A stretch of DNA of 64,000 nt, from positions 184,001 through 248,000 of the forward strand of contig JAJEKV010000062.1 of NCBI GenBank assembly GCA_021234155.1. The letters run 5' to 3'. The DNA is from Isoetes taiwanensis. Its lineage: Eukaryota; Streptophyta; Lycopodiopsida; Isoetales; Isoetaceae. Within the stretch, counting starts at the first letter, position 1. The number at the start of each line of letters is the position of its first letter. The notes beneath the pieces are model-generated. The model ran no database searches, was not told the DNA's origin, and saw only the letters and a program-made list of their open reading frames with translations. A program made the position numbers and the translations under genes. This document shows, one piece after another, positions 33,946 through 44,149 of this stretch.

Positions 33946-35030
33946 TAAAATAAAGAAAGAAAGAAAGAATGATTTTTATCGTCCACTGAGACCAATCAGC
34001 CTATGGGACCCAGAAGGAGCGCAGCAACCTTATTACTGTTCGGGTTAAAAAACCCCTGCCTCGAAGGGTTTTCGAGGGAAAAACCATGGCAGTAATAAGG
34101 AAGGTGTATTTTTACGTCGTAGCACTAGCCAGCATAAGAATGTTGTCAAACTGTACAAGTATACATCATCATGAAATAAATGTATATATAGATGTCAAGT
34201 GTGTGCCCTAGGACATAGCTGATCTCGCATGTCCATAACCTCCTGAAGGTATGATCTCAGCACCTGTACGGATTTGATCATATGCTGGGCAACTTTGAAG
34301 GGTATGAGATTCATCCTCAATGATTCCCAATTGGCAGCATTGACAGAGCCTGTCTTGGCTTAGCTCACCAACCCATCTGCTCGTCTCAATTCGAAGATGG
34401 TGTGCTCCTGTGCGAATGGAGACAATGAGTCTGCGTCTTTTCATTGACAAGTGGATACGCATGTAGCATTGCGGGCCTCGTTCTAATGTGAGATTTATGT
34501 GACGCTGGTAGTGTGTTGTCTTGACCTGTTCAAGGGCACTGGCATCCCAAAGCTTGCTCAGGAAGCAAGCGTCAAGATATTGCCTCAAGCTATGGCGATC
34601 TGCCTCTATTTGCACATGTATGCACCTGGTGTTCTGCACATTCCATCTAGCCAAACGTTGAGCTATCTTTTCCCTCCAGCAGGCCTTGAGCCGCTGCGGC
34701 CCCATTGCCATGATATAAGCTAGGTTAGGGAGAGGAGCATCGTCCATATTGACCACCTTCTAAAATTAGACAATGTGGCGATCAAGGGCCGCCCTCTGAA
34801 GAGGCAAGAGTCCCGTCTGCTGCAGTAGAATTTGATATGGGACTGTGGACTTCACCCCTAGTGCTCGAACCAAGAAGGCTTTCTGCACCTGTTCCAAGTC
34901 ATTCCAAGTAGCAAGGGATACTACTGGGCCCCATATTTCAACCCCGTTCCACTAAGACCTTGAACAGGTGTGACTGATGGGCCCAATCATACAACTCTGC
35001 TCTATGACTATTATTTTGCATATAGTGCAA
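33946..35030 (-). mobile_element. LINE 3' portion with pentanucleotide-like tail (family T)
   Basis: Minus strand. The frame at 34,208-34,756 encodes the C-terminus: HLSMKRRRLIVSIRTGAHHL, RIETSRWVGE, then CQCCQLGIIEDESHTLQSCP, a CxxC...HxxxxC zinc-knuckle-like tail as in RTE/Jockey-like LINEs. Upstream in other frames: LATWNDLEQVQKAFLVRALG and VPYQILLQQTGLLPLQRAAL. The 3' UTR (about 34,030-34,110) holds a hairpin-rich block, and the element ends in a TTCTT-type repeat (33,946-33,967 on the plus strand as GAAA repeats). The same 3' UTR occurs at 48,540 and, in part, at 40,640 and 62,664. 5'-truncated. Confidence 0.8.
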
Positions 35031-36111
35031 CTTTTCTTGAGATGCAACTTTTTCAACAAATGGGTACATTAGAGAGGATGTAATTTTTCCTTCAGCTCGT
35101 AACTTGAGTTAAAGAGGTCAGAATCAGATGATCTTGAGCTCTTTAGAAAGAGAGCTTTCTATTAAGCATGAATTAATTAATTAGAGAAATTTGGAATTCT
35201 CGTTTAGCATGAAATAGGTTATTGGTTAGCCATATAGTGCAGAAACTACTACCAACTGAGTAAAAGTTGGCGTTTTTTTGCACAAATTCTGCAAATGATT
35301 CAGTGTTGTTCGGAAATCTAATTTTTACAGCTCATGCAAAGGTCCATCGTGAGTAGACTGTAGTAGGAGGGAATGCTCAATCTTATCACAAGAATCGCGA
35401 ACGCGACCTTTCACAGCTGAAAGGAGACAAATTAATGAGCCTTTTATTAAAACCATATGAGAGCATTGCGCTAAAAAGAAGGTACAAAGGAGCAAGCATA
35501 TCACAAAAATTTTCGAGATTTAAAGCCATGTATTTGTTACGTAGGATCGCTGGTCATGATTATTTTTAGCATTAAACATGCACGAAGTAGTAGTAAAGAC
35601 AAAAAGATATGGTAATACATATTCCTGAAACCAAAATTTCCATTGAAGGAAGTAATATACAATATTCATTCTTGTGATTGTGTTTCAGATACGCTATCAG
35701 GTATCACACCCATTTCATTGGCCATGCGATGACATGCTCTCTACCCAATTCCATAGCTTGTGTTGTGTCCATCTCTCAATAACCTCAGCGACCTCCGGAA
35801 TCTCAACACCCATGGCGCTTATGGCGCGCACACATGTGAATCAGCTCCCATTTTTCACTCTCCCCTCGACCTTGCTTCCGCCTATAAGTTCCTTCTCCGA
35901 TTGAGTAGCAAATCATTGGGATGAAAGAGCTTCGCTTTTGTCTTTGTGTACCTGATGCTTTGTGTGTCCCAACAGCCTCATCTTGGTCTGCTTTTTCCAT
36001 GTGCTATTGGTCCTGTTTCATTGTGCTCTTTGTCTACTTCCATGTGCTCTACCCCCAAGTATTCAAACTTATGTTCGCCATCAAAATGGCATGTACCCAT
36101 CAAGCTTCTCA
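35031..36111. other. Unassigned stretch
   Basis: Short ORFs only. No LTR, RNA gene or tandem repeat was recognised. Confidence 0.3.
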
Positions 36112-37075
36112 TTAAGTGCACTTAATTTTTGAAAAAGTGGGCTCGAGGGCTTCTATACCTTTTTTCGTCGCTTCAAGCAAGCGCTTTGTTTCTTGCATTC
36201 TCTCCTCGTAGGACTTAGCATCGAGGTTTTCCAAAATGGTATCCAACCTTGATATATCCAGGTTTTGGGTGATACCGATGTTGGGCAACAGCAGATCGTG
36301 CTCATTCTCTCTTTCTCCTCTTCTTCGCACCCCGCATTTCCTTTGATCGCCATTTTCTCAAGCGTTTCCAAGAACGCCCTCAGGAAACGGCACACTTTAT
36401 CTGAACTTTCGAAGGCCACGCTCTTTTTGCCTTGCATAAGAGCGACACAAGAAGTCGTCCCAAAAAAAAGAAATCCGAAACATAACCGTCCGGTGGGCAC
36501 CAAATGCTCAACAATATGGTAGGCATACAAGGTTTTCAGCTGGCATTTCAATACAAGATCTCCTTCCATTGCCGCCCATTTGAATCTTGGTTTGCCTGTA
36601 AAAAGAGTCTGAAATTTCTTTTTTATCTTCTCATCGGCATCCTCATTACATGTTAGCGGCATTGGAGGCAATGGTGTTGACTTAGGAGCCTTGCTGTGTG
36701 GAGATAGGCGAAGCTCCAGCTCACAGTTGCACAAAAAGTACACCTAACATCACTCCTGTTAATGCACATATGACTAATATAGTACTGATGTTCTTTCACC
36801 CTTCATTTGCTCTCCCATCCCATTTCTTCATAAGAACCTAAAGATAAGTGGCCACCGCCCTGAATTTGCTTCTGATTGTACAAGCAATTGGGCAAATTCA
36901 CAGAGCGCATGATAATAACTAAGTGATAAACTTTGGCAGTCGTCATGGTAGCTATCCTTGTAAATAGGTCTGTGTATTTCTTGCAATCCCATACCTTGTT
37001 GATCCCTCGGATGTCAATAAATATCAATGTCGCATTCTCTGACACTTGGGAGGAAGTAGGGATGCCATCCTTGTG
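36112..37075 (-). pseudogene. Amino DNA-methyltransferase-like pseudogene (N6_N4_Mtase type, permuted order)
   Basis: An upstream exon-like part (about 37,075-36,803) reads ENATLIFIDIRGINKVWD and CKKYTDLFTRIATM, with a strand-4-like hydrophobic run ending in Asp where the DPPY/SPPY motif IV belongs, although the P-P-Y is lost. After a plausible acceptor at 36,744, a second part (36,743-36,112) gives KCQLKTLYAYHIVEHLV. At an A8 run (36,462-36,469) the sequence passes between two frames, GYVSDFFFLG and GTTSCVALMQGKKSVAFESS. Together these match motif I of N4-cytosine/N6-adenine methyltransferases (D-x-F-x-G-S-G-T-T...A...G+xxxxxE), the S-adenosylmethionine site. Motif IV before motif I is the beta-class order. 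A charged helical tail ends at 36,112. Substrate base cannot be told. Broken by at least two frameshifts. Confidence 0.6.
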
Positions 37076-37078
37076 TAA

Positions 37079-38020
37079 GAGGTTCCTAATTGGAAGGAAT
37101 TCGTGAAAGTTTTATCCCTGATAAGAAGGACCGTTTATGTGGTCACTTGGAACCTCTACTCTTCAAGTTTTGCATGAAGGATGGATGGCCACTAATGTTC
37201 TACAAGATGAGGCCAGGGCATAGGGAGTGGCTCCCTGAAAAGGGAATCAGAATGTGGAAGGAGGATGCCCAAGGTTTACCTATGATTCCGAGAGGGATAC
37301 CTATGATTCCGAGAGGGTCACCTAAGGTCGTGCAGCCATATGTGAGCTTGAAAGATATAGGTGCATTGAGAGCTTCTATTGCCAAGTACATGATGCACTG
37401 GGCAGCTATTTCTAGAGCTGGCGATAACTCATGGTCCAACACATATATGAATGAAGTTATTGACTACTGGTCCACCTTGCGGTGCGAAAGTGCTTGGGGA
37501 CGTGCAAAATGCAGAGCTGTCATTCAGATTTCGCCCAAAGACCGTGCAAAGTGCATTGAAGAACCCGAAAAAGTGTATGTGGATGAGCACATAGAAGCAT
37601 CTCATTACGTTGGGCCTTTCTGCAGACCCAAGAACCCAGTTGAAATATTCGACCCCTACCAAGATGTCAAGAAAGGAATGCTCTTGCTAATCGACCACAT
37701 GATAACCGCCTCGACGTGGATGGCTTTTGCCAAAGAGGACCCAATAGAGGACCCTAATCTCCCATATTACTTAAGAGGTGTTTGTCTCTTGGTTTGAGCC
37801 TCAAGGTTTAAAGGGAACCTCATATGCAATGCAAGATAGGGATTGCTTGGAGCAAGAATTGGAGACCCAATCCTAATGACCCGCCACGCTACTAACATTT
37901 GAAAACAATAGACTATGGTTGGGCCGTAGAGACCAGGCCGTTGTCGCTGGTGATCCCCGTAGAGTGTGGGGGCTCGCCACAAGAATTAATGGCTAAAGAA
38001 GCTAACGACGATGATGAGAA
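37079..38020 (+). pseudogene. DUF7869-like transposon-associated gene, C-terminal part (copy 1)
   Basis: After a frame change at about 37,110, a 235-codon frame runs to 37,797: DRLCGHLEPLLFKFCMKDGW, FYKMRPGHREWLPEKGIRMW, KEDAQGLPMIPRG (the phrase MIPRG is duplicated), YMNEVIDYWSTLR, PVEIFDPYQDVKKGM. Beyond the stop it goes on in other frames with FEPQGLKGTSYAMQ-like text and VVAGDPRRVWGLATRI. From memory this is the C-terminal half of a large uncharacterised, transposase-like protein family (DUF7869) of ferns, mosses and invertebrates. The N-terminal half, with its HTHEDID motif, is missing here. It begins within a few bases of the methyltransferase-like pseudogene on the other strand. Frameshifts make it non-functional. 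Confidence 0.6.
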
Positions 38021-38159
38021 CTCTTGAGGTATGCAATGCTCTTTTACATAATTACTATATCATACATAACATGCAAGTTACAATAGACTAGTTATTATTC
38101 ATTACGCCTCGCTTTTCATCTCAACACAAGAGCTCTTACATTATACAATGCTAAACAGT

Positions 38160-39150
38160 GATTCATTCATCTTCGGATCTCAGAGTAGTGATCCCCGATA
38201 TCTCATAGCTCATTCGGCCAGAAGCCAAATCAGATGGATCATAACACCTAATTGACGCAGGGCAACGAATCTCAAAAAGCTTTTCTTCGCAGTAGGGATC
38301 AAGAAGAAGATGCATGTCTAGGGCAACCAACAAGATCGAGTGGCTCATTGAGCACTTGATCGCCTTGATATGGTGAACCGATGAGGGCTTAAAAATCCAT
38401 GGGAGAAGAATGAACTTTAGCCCCGAAGTGAGAAGCTAGTGAGGTGAATTATTGGGGTAGACTTCAGCGCCATTATTGCTCGTGGTATAAGACCGTTGTA
38501 TAAATACGAGTATAATACATCTTTCGTATGGATATATGTATGCTTTTAAAACGGTGCTTGAGTAATTCGTGTGGTTGAAATTAGGAACCGCTATGCGATA
38601 TACGAAGTCGAAGACCACACCCTTACACTACATTCAGGTATGATACATCAAACAATATTCATTGTGGTATTACATCCTTACATAGTTTATAGGTGCTCAT
38701 AAGATTATTATATCATAAACGAATACAGTAGTCATCACTGATAACATTGATTGTAATACATACTTTATAGGTACTCATACATCACTGATAACATTGATTC
38801 ACTCATCATCAACATCAAAGCTCATGATGCTATTCAGCTCATAGATCTCCTGATCAGGAAGCCAGTAAATGTGGACTTTAACGGCATTCATTCAGATCGT
38901 TGTAGCTCAAGTAGCACTTGAAAGATCGGATGTGCTCTGGACGAGGCATCGAGGAAGCCATGGAAGATGAAAGATCTCTACCCCCGAGTTGAGCTGCTTT
39001 TATAGTGAAGTGAAATTATTGATGTGAATTATTGGTGTAGAATGTAGGGCCATTATTGGGCTTCTACAAGTATCATGTACACGTACAAGTATAACACATA
39101 ATTTGTATGTATATGTGTATGTTAATTACCTCATGTTTGTTGGGCTCGAG
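38160..39150 (-). repeat. Diverged duplicated units with short ORF; one has a TATA box
   Basis: Segments 38,160-38,600 and 38,800-39,150 are homologous: both carry GTGAATTATTGG, CCATTATTG and a TATGTATATGTGTATG-like phrase, and align over about 350 bp with indels. On the minus strand, unit 2 has TATAAAAG (39,004-38,997) about 36 bp before ATG at 38,961, opening MASSMPRPEHIRSFKCYLSY then NDLNECR and a stop. After one frameshift the text continues WLPDQEIYELNSIMSFDVDD E. Unit 1 retains HHIKAIKCSMSHSILLV and ITTLRSEDE at matching places but lost the TATA box. It may be a small-gene duplicate or a promoter-bearing repeat. Family unknown. Confidence 0.5.
38959..39004 (-). promoter_or_regulatory. 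TATA box, leader and start codon of short ORF
   Basis: TATAAAAG at 39,004-38,997 lies about 36 bp before ATG (38,961-38,959), with a purine/pyrimidine-mixed leader. Spacing fits a TATA box about 30 bp upstream of a start site with a very short 5' UTR. The homologous position in the other unit reads TAGCTT, so the box is not conserved. Confidence 0.4.
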
Positions 39151-40639
39151 AACTAGGTGAAAGTATTCGTGCTTGAGCAAATAAGGTGTGCTTAAAATTC
39201 TCAAAATTACGTTATTTTATCCAATTAATGAAATCATGCTTTATTGGTATATAATTTGATCCAGGTCAATCATGATAGTTACTTGTGTTTTGTACTTTTA
39301 AATTCGGATACCTTTTTGCAAAATGCACGTCATACAGATTTGTAGTAATATTGTTTTCTAGCATAATTCTTGACCTTGGACTCTGTTTTGGATGATTTTT
39401 ATTGAGTTGGAAGCCCTCTCCAAGGCCTTTATAAAATTTTAAGTCCGAACAACATTTTTTCGGTTGGCATTAGTAATATTTTAAAGAGTTCTTATGGGAT
39501 CTGCACTCTTGGTTTCTTGGATTTATTTTATCTCTCCAGACTGATTTGGATCAAATCTTATCCTAGATCAGATTGGTTTATTTTATTGACTCTATTAGCG
39601 AGTTCACATAGCTTGTGTTTTATCACGACAATTACAAGAAGAAGCAGCAATAAGGTACATCGGCGACCATGATCTTTAAAATGATCAGAAAAAGACTTTA
39701 TGCATTGTAGAGGTTTTCGTACGAAAGATAATTCTGGCCTCATAAAAAAAAATTTCTAGAACCTGGCCTCAGCCTAGCACTCATACAGTGGTAGGTGTTC
39801 TGCCTTCTGAACTATTTGGTCTCAGAGGCCACTGTTGGACGAGGACAATAGACCCAGTATTGCGAGAATATTTAGTTCTCAACATTCATTGTTAAAGATA
39901 TCTTCCTCAGGATATACACAACATCATAATGATCTTATTCATATTTTAGATGTTCAGGCCCAACATTTGCCTTCAACATTATGAGATCAATTCAGAGTAT
40001 TCATTTTGAGGGATGCTTGATAGACAAATCTCTAACAATGTCTATTCGACTTGGAAACAGCTCTTACAATTAGTTATTTCCTCGCCAATGACTATAATGG
40101 TCGAACTCCATACGCATAATGGATGTCTCAAAGCAAACGTTAGCGGTATAAATTGAGGTGGGAATTGAGATGGGAGCTCAACGAAAAGGTATTGTGGAAT
40201 AGGAACATGCACATTTGAGGGATGAGCAAGATCATGGATTGGGTATTAGATCCCTAAACCTGCGTATCATAGAGCTTGCAGAGATGGCAACCGGCATTCA
40301 CTTCGATTTGGATGAGGCTTTGCATTTCTTGAATAATGTCATGCATATACATGTTGATGGAGTAGTTTCTACTTGTCGTAGGAGGAAATGGTCGGACATC
40401 GATCGCGATTCGGCCATCTTAATGCGATTTTAAGATGCACTAGCCGACTCCATATTCTTCAGCACGACCAAGAAGACCTCTCTCCGCTTCAGCTTTGAAA
40501 GCATAGGGAGGAGTTATGCAAAATGAGAGAGGCACGAATTCAAAAGAAGTGTGCAGTTTATCATAGAGCTACACCAATGATTCTAGACCACTGGCCATCC
40601 AATCATTGGTTTGGCTATGTTTAGATAACATGAACCATA
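39151..40639. other. Unassigned stretch with a weak tRNA-like segment
   Basis: CAGTGGTAGGTGTTCTGCCTTCTGAAC at about 39,786-39,812 resembles a tRNA D-arm followed by an anticodon arm, but no T-arm follows. The 72-codon frame at 40,215-40,433 (IIELAEMATGIHFDLDEALH) looks protein-like but is unrecognised. Otherwise AT-rich. Confidence 0.3.
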
Positions 40640-40850
40640 AATTATTATTACATAGAATCTAAAGTCTGAATTGGTTGTTTGGCCCAAGGACCAAGTAATA
40701 GTTTCATCTGGGCTTTTACCCAAGCTTTGTAACCTTTTCATTATGTTTAATGATGTTCTGGGTTGTTCTAGTTCATTGTATGTTCTAGCCTATTGGTCTC
40801 CGTGGACGTTAAAAACTCTATTCTATTTTATTCTATTCTTGAAAAAAAAT
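40640..40850 (+). mobile_element. LINE family T 3' end with (TTCTA)n tail
   Basis: CCTATTGGTCTCCGTGGAC followed by TTAAAAACTCTATTCTATTT and more TTCTA units (40,808-40,842) matches the ends of the copies at 48,540 and 34 kb. Coding sequence is absent, so this is a severe 5' truncation. Confidence 0.7.
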
Positions 40851-41462
40851 GATTTTACAGAGACATTTTGATGAAGAGAATTCTAAAGAAAAACAAGTAA
40901 AACAAACAAGTAGCAAAATTATAAAGATTAGACAGATGTATTTTAAGTTTGTTCACTTTAGCATTGACGTAATTGCGGATATCCTGAACTTCCTCGAGGT
41001 CAAAGCATCACTACTTTTATATTTTGCAATGCATATGATTATCTTATCTAAGTGGGAAATCTAGACTTATGAGGCTACATCATTGGCCACCCTATCCAGC
41101 ACAATTCATTCCAAAGCTAGCTCTAAAACTCTGCATCATGAGTTGATTTCTCAAAAACCCATGCCTTGCACCATTGATCAAAAGCTCCAAATGAGCATTG
41201 CTAAATGCTTCTTTGTTGGCACTAAGATGAGCTCTACAGGAGTTGTGACTTTCTACAAACAAAAAAAAAAAAGGAAAGATGAAGCAAAATCATGAACTGG
41301 ACTATGATATATCATTGTCTTATAGTGAAAGCCTTTTAAATCTGTGTAGTCGGAAGGATAGAATCAATAATGAAGGCTTTACCTTATCAATATCACACAT
41401 AACTACCTTCTCCATGCTTTGATCTTTAGCTTTCCATCTAGTACCAAAACCTTCATCTCAGA
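40851..41462. other. Unassigned stretch
   Basis: Short ORFs only, without motifs. Confidence 0.3.
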
Positions 41463-42350
41463 TTTTTTTTTTCAGCATAGACAATTGCATGTAATTTTAT
41501 AAAAGGAAAACATGGAATGATTGAAGAGGGGTTAGCTACAGAGTTGACCTTCAACTTTTTATATGATTTTAAAGATCTCTAGCAGTTAGAGTTTGATATA
41601 AGTCCCCCAAACTACCTCTTTCAAGATAGCCTCGCAATCATATATGCATTTGTACTTTTGTAAGTACCTCTCCAAAGCATATACCAATTGAGTGCCGAAG
41701 GTGTATTCTTCACAGAAGACAATTGTTCGTCTTCTTTTTCATATGATCCATAGTGTCCATGCCCTGATTATTTGAAAGGTGATGCATTTAGGGATTACCC
41801 ATTCCACTGGATAAATGCCCAAAAGGATATGATTGCTCCCTAGTGTATTGCCAAACCTTTCCTCGCACCAATGCCACACTCAAACAAGTACTCTAGGGTT
41901 TCATCATCGGCTCATTTTGCACGGAGCATGATGGGCACACCTCTTCTTTGTATTTTGTAACTTTTGTATTCATTTGGAGGGCTCTATGCACTATTTGCCA
42001 GATAAGAGAGCATACCCTTGAGGGGATAAATTTTAACCAAATCCCCTTCCACACATTCTTTGTTTCTATTATTATAAGTTGCATATTTCACTCGGGATGT
42101 AAGGAGATGATGCCAGATGTTTTCAAACATTTGTAAGCTGACTTAACGAACGGCCCTCTCTGAAGCGAAAGATGAGGGACCCAAGGCTTGGTTCCTGTAC
42201 TATTTATGTGGTCTAGCAATGTTGTTGTCATACATTCCCACATTGCTCTATTAGCTTGTTGTAGCCTAAATTCATTTTTGAACTCAACCCATCCATTTAA
42301 CTGACCATTCTTATACCACATTGAGCAATAACTTATACCGCAGCTCATCT
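41463..42350 (-). mobile_element. 5'-truncated LINE fragment (zf-RVT region)
   Basis: T-run at 41,463-41,472 marks the poly(A) end of a minus-strand element. Frames upstream contain WKGIWLKFIPSRVCSLIWQI and VHRALQMNTKVTKYKEEVCP followed by SCSVQNE, matching zf-RVT (WxxxWxxxxPPKVxxFxWxxxxxALxTxxxLxRR...CxxCxxxxE). The frame at 42,088-42,348 adds the preceding segment with PWVPHLSLQRGPFVKSAYKC. RT and endonuclease are missing. Confidence 0.75.
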
Positions 42351-42790
42351 AGCTTCTCTTTTATTGGGTTGCCCCTGGGGGGGCAAACCATCGTTTAAAT
42401 GGGTTTATGGCATATCCTAAGTATATGCTAGAATATACCTAGGATATGCTGGTGACTGCTCCAAACCCATTATTACCTCAGAACCGGCGGAGTTTCTTGT
42501 GTTCGCTCGAATCCATGCTTTTGCTCGAATCAATCGATCGGGCCCTCTCGCTTCACGGTGGGATGCGGTGGGATGCAGTGGGTCAGAAATATGGTTGTTC
42601 GATGCAACATGTTGAGACATCTTAATGCAGTCCATTTTTCAGGTCAGGCAGTCTATACTAGAGGTCGAGCGACCAAAGGACCTCTACAGTCCTTCCTTGG
42701 AAGAGTTTAAACATGGTGATAGATGTGCAATTTGTTCAGCTGACGGTACTTGTTTCAAAGATCAAAGAAGCTTTGATGGTACTGCAATAT
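42351..42790. other. Spacer with local GC-rich motifs
   Basis: An imperfect hairpin TTGCCCCTGGGGGGGCAA lies at about 42,369-42,386. No gene is supported. Confidence 0.4.
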
Positions 42791-42793
42791 GTA

Positions 42794-42935
42794 GCATAAT
42801 AACAGGGGGTTACTTTTAGATTTTTATACACTTTTTCATATGGTTTTTCTATGATTTCGTTGTTGTATTAATTTGAGGTGTACTAAATAGTATTTCTAGA
42901 GTGCACCCTTTATGGGCCGTTGATTTTAGTTGGTT
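42794..42935 (+). repeat. Dispersed repeat family R1, copy 2
   Basis: Aligns with 30,391-30,531 from GCATAATAACAGGGGGTTAC to AGTATTTCTAGAGTGCACCC and the following TTGATTTTAGT. Confidence 0.75.
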
Positions 42936-42989
42936 GGAACAATCCGAGGGTTGTTGTCTTTCTCTGCATGTGTTTGTGCATGAACCACC

Positions 42990-43133
42990 GCAAGTGTGTG
43001 CATGTGCATGTGTGTGCATGTGCATGTTCATATGCATGTGCATGTGTATTGTGCAAGTGCAAGTGCAAGTGCAAGTGCAAGTGCAAGTGCAAGTGCATGT
43101 GCATGTGTGCATGTGTGTGCATGTGTGTGCATG
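42990..43133. repeat. (TGTGCA)/(GTGCAA) microsatellite
   Basis: Interrupted GTGCAT units flank eight or so perfect GTGCAA units (about 43,050-43,097). It generates several false Cys/Met/His-rich reading frames on both strands. Confidence 0.95.
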
Positions 43134-43654
43134 TCCTCTTGGATTCTTATTGCGGGAGTGGATTTTACTACCACGAGATGGAGTTTTTGCTCACACTTAC
43201 AAAGGTATTTGTTTTTAATGTTTCTTGATTAGCATAATGTTTTTACAAGGTATTGGTTTCCTGATTCTACAATGTAGTGCTTTTGCAAAACCCCCTTTTG
43301 TTTCCTTCCTATGATTTGCTTTAGGATTCAAGTTTAGGCCCTCTGTTTGCTTTCAACTCTTGGATATTTAGGCTTCCGATTGTTCATAGCAGCCGACCTT
43401 TAGCTTCAATCAACAAACGGATTCTTATGCACACAACAGTAGCGGATTATTCCACGCCTTTTCCATGTCAATGCAGATCACAAACAAAGGCCACAAGAAT
43501 ACATTTATATTGTAGGTTTGGAACTTTAATCGAACCGTAAGGTGAATCATGCATTACCTTTAAGCTAGAGATGGAGCATCCAAAATCATATGGATTGATA
43601 AACAATGGTGTCATTGTGAAAGAGAAATAGTTGTAGCGGAAGTAACAATATGTA
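43134..43654. other. No recognisable feature
   Basis: Ordinary AT-rich sequence. Confidence 0.3.
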
Positions 43655-43695
43655 GCATAATAACAGAGGGTTTTCTTTGTGTTGTAAACTTTATG
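43655..43695 (+). repeat. Dispersed repeat family R1, copy 3 (short)
   Basis: GCATAATAACAGAGGGTTTT and the next CTTTGTGTT match the start of copies 1 and 2; the rest is missing. It lies some 55 bp before a copy of family R2. Confidence 0.6.
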
Positions 43696-43749
43696 ACTTT
43701 CAGAATAATGGGATCAATCTGCTCTATCTTTATGGTAACTTTTACCCCT

Positions 43750-43985
43750 AAGGCCCCGAAGGGGCCAAAAAAAAATTTTTGCAACACAAACCATTAACAT
43801 CCAACATATAAAAATTAAATCCCCCAACACATAACAACCATTGACATTAACAACCAACACATAACTACCATTGACATTAATTAACATAACCATTGGATCC
43901 AACACATTTAAATTAAAATCCCCCTTAAACCCCCTTTGGTTTGGGTGCATATTCACACGGGGGGTGACGTAGGGCAACGAGAGCT
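43750..43985 (+). repeat. Dispersed repeat family R2, copy 2
   Basis: Same orientation as 32,150-32,510 and shares AAGGCCCCGAAGGGGCC, AAATTAAAATCCCCC and GTTTGGGTGCATATTCACAC. It carries an internal duplicated CATAAC(A/T)ACCATTGACATTAA phrase. It stops near AGGGCAACGA, so the right half is missing. Confidence 0.75.
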
Positions 43986-44149
43986 GTTGGATAGGCATAT
44001 TCACCCCTTATTCCTTAATCTATACCGTACGTAAAGTTCCTCGTTTGTGGGGTATGCAAGTACAAAATTTGCTATACTGTATACCATCCATTCCTGCTTC
44101 ATGAGATGGTACAAGTCTTAAAAAGGATATGCTTTCATTGCTTTGAGAT

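Noticed and set aside
39780-39850. Complete tRNA gene
   Set aside because: A D-arm and anticodon-arm-like sequence is present, but there is no T-arm with GTTCRA and no closing acceptor stem.
42369-42386. GC hairpin as a Helitron end
   Set aside because: No CTRR plus T at the correct distance.
42849-43232. Cys/His/Met-rich 70-105-codon frames on both strands (metallothionein-like look)
   Set aside because: All come from the GTGCAA/GTGCAT microsatellite, and every frame is open because of the repeat.
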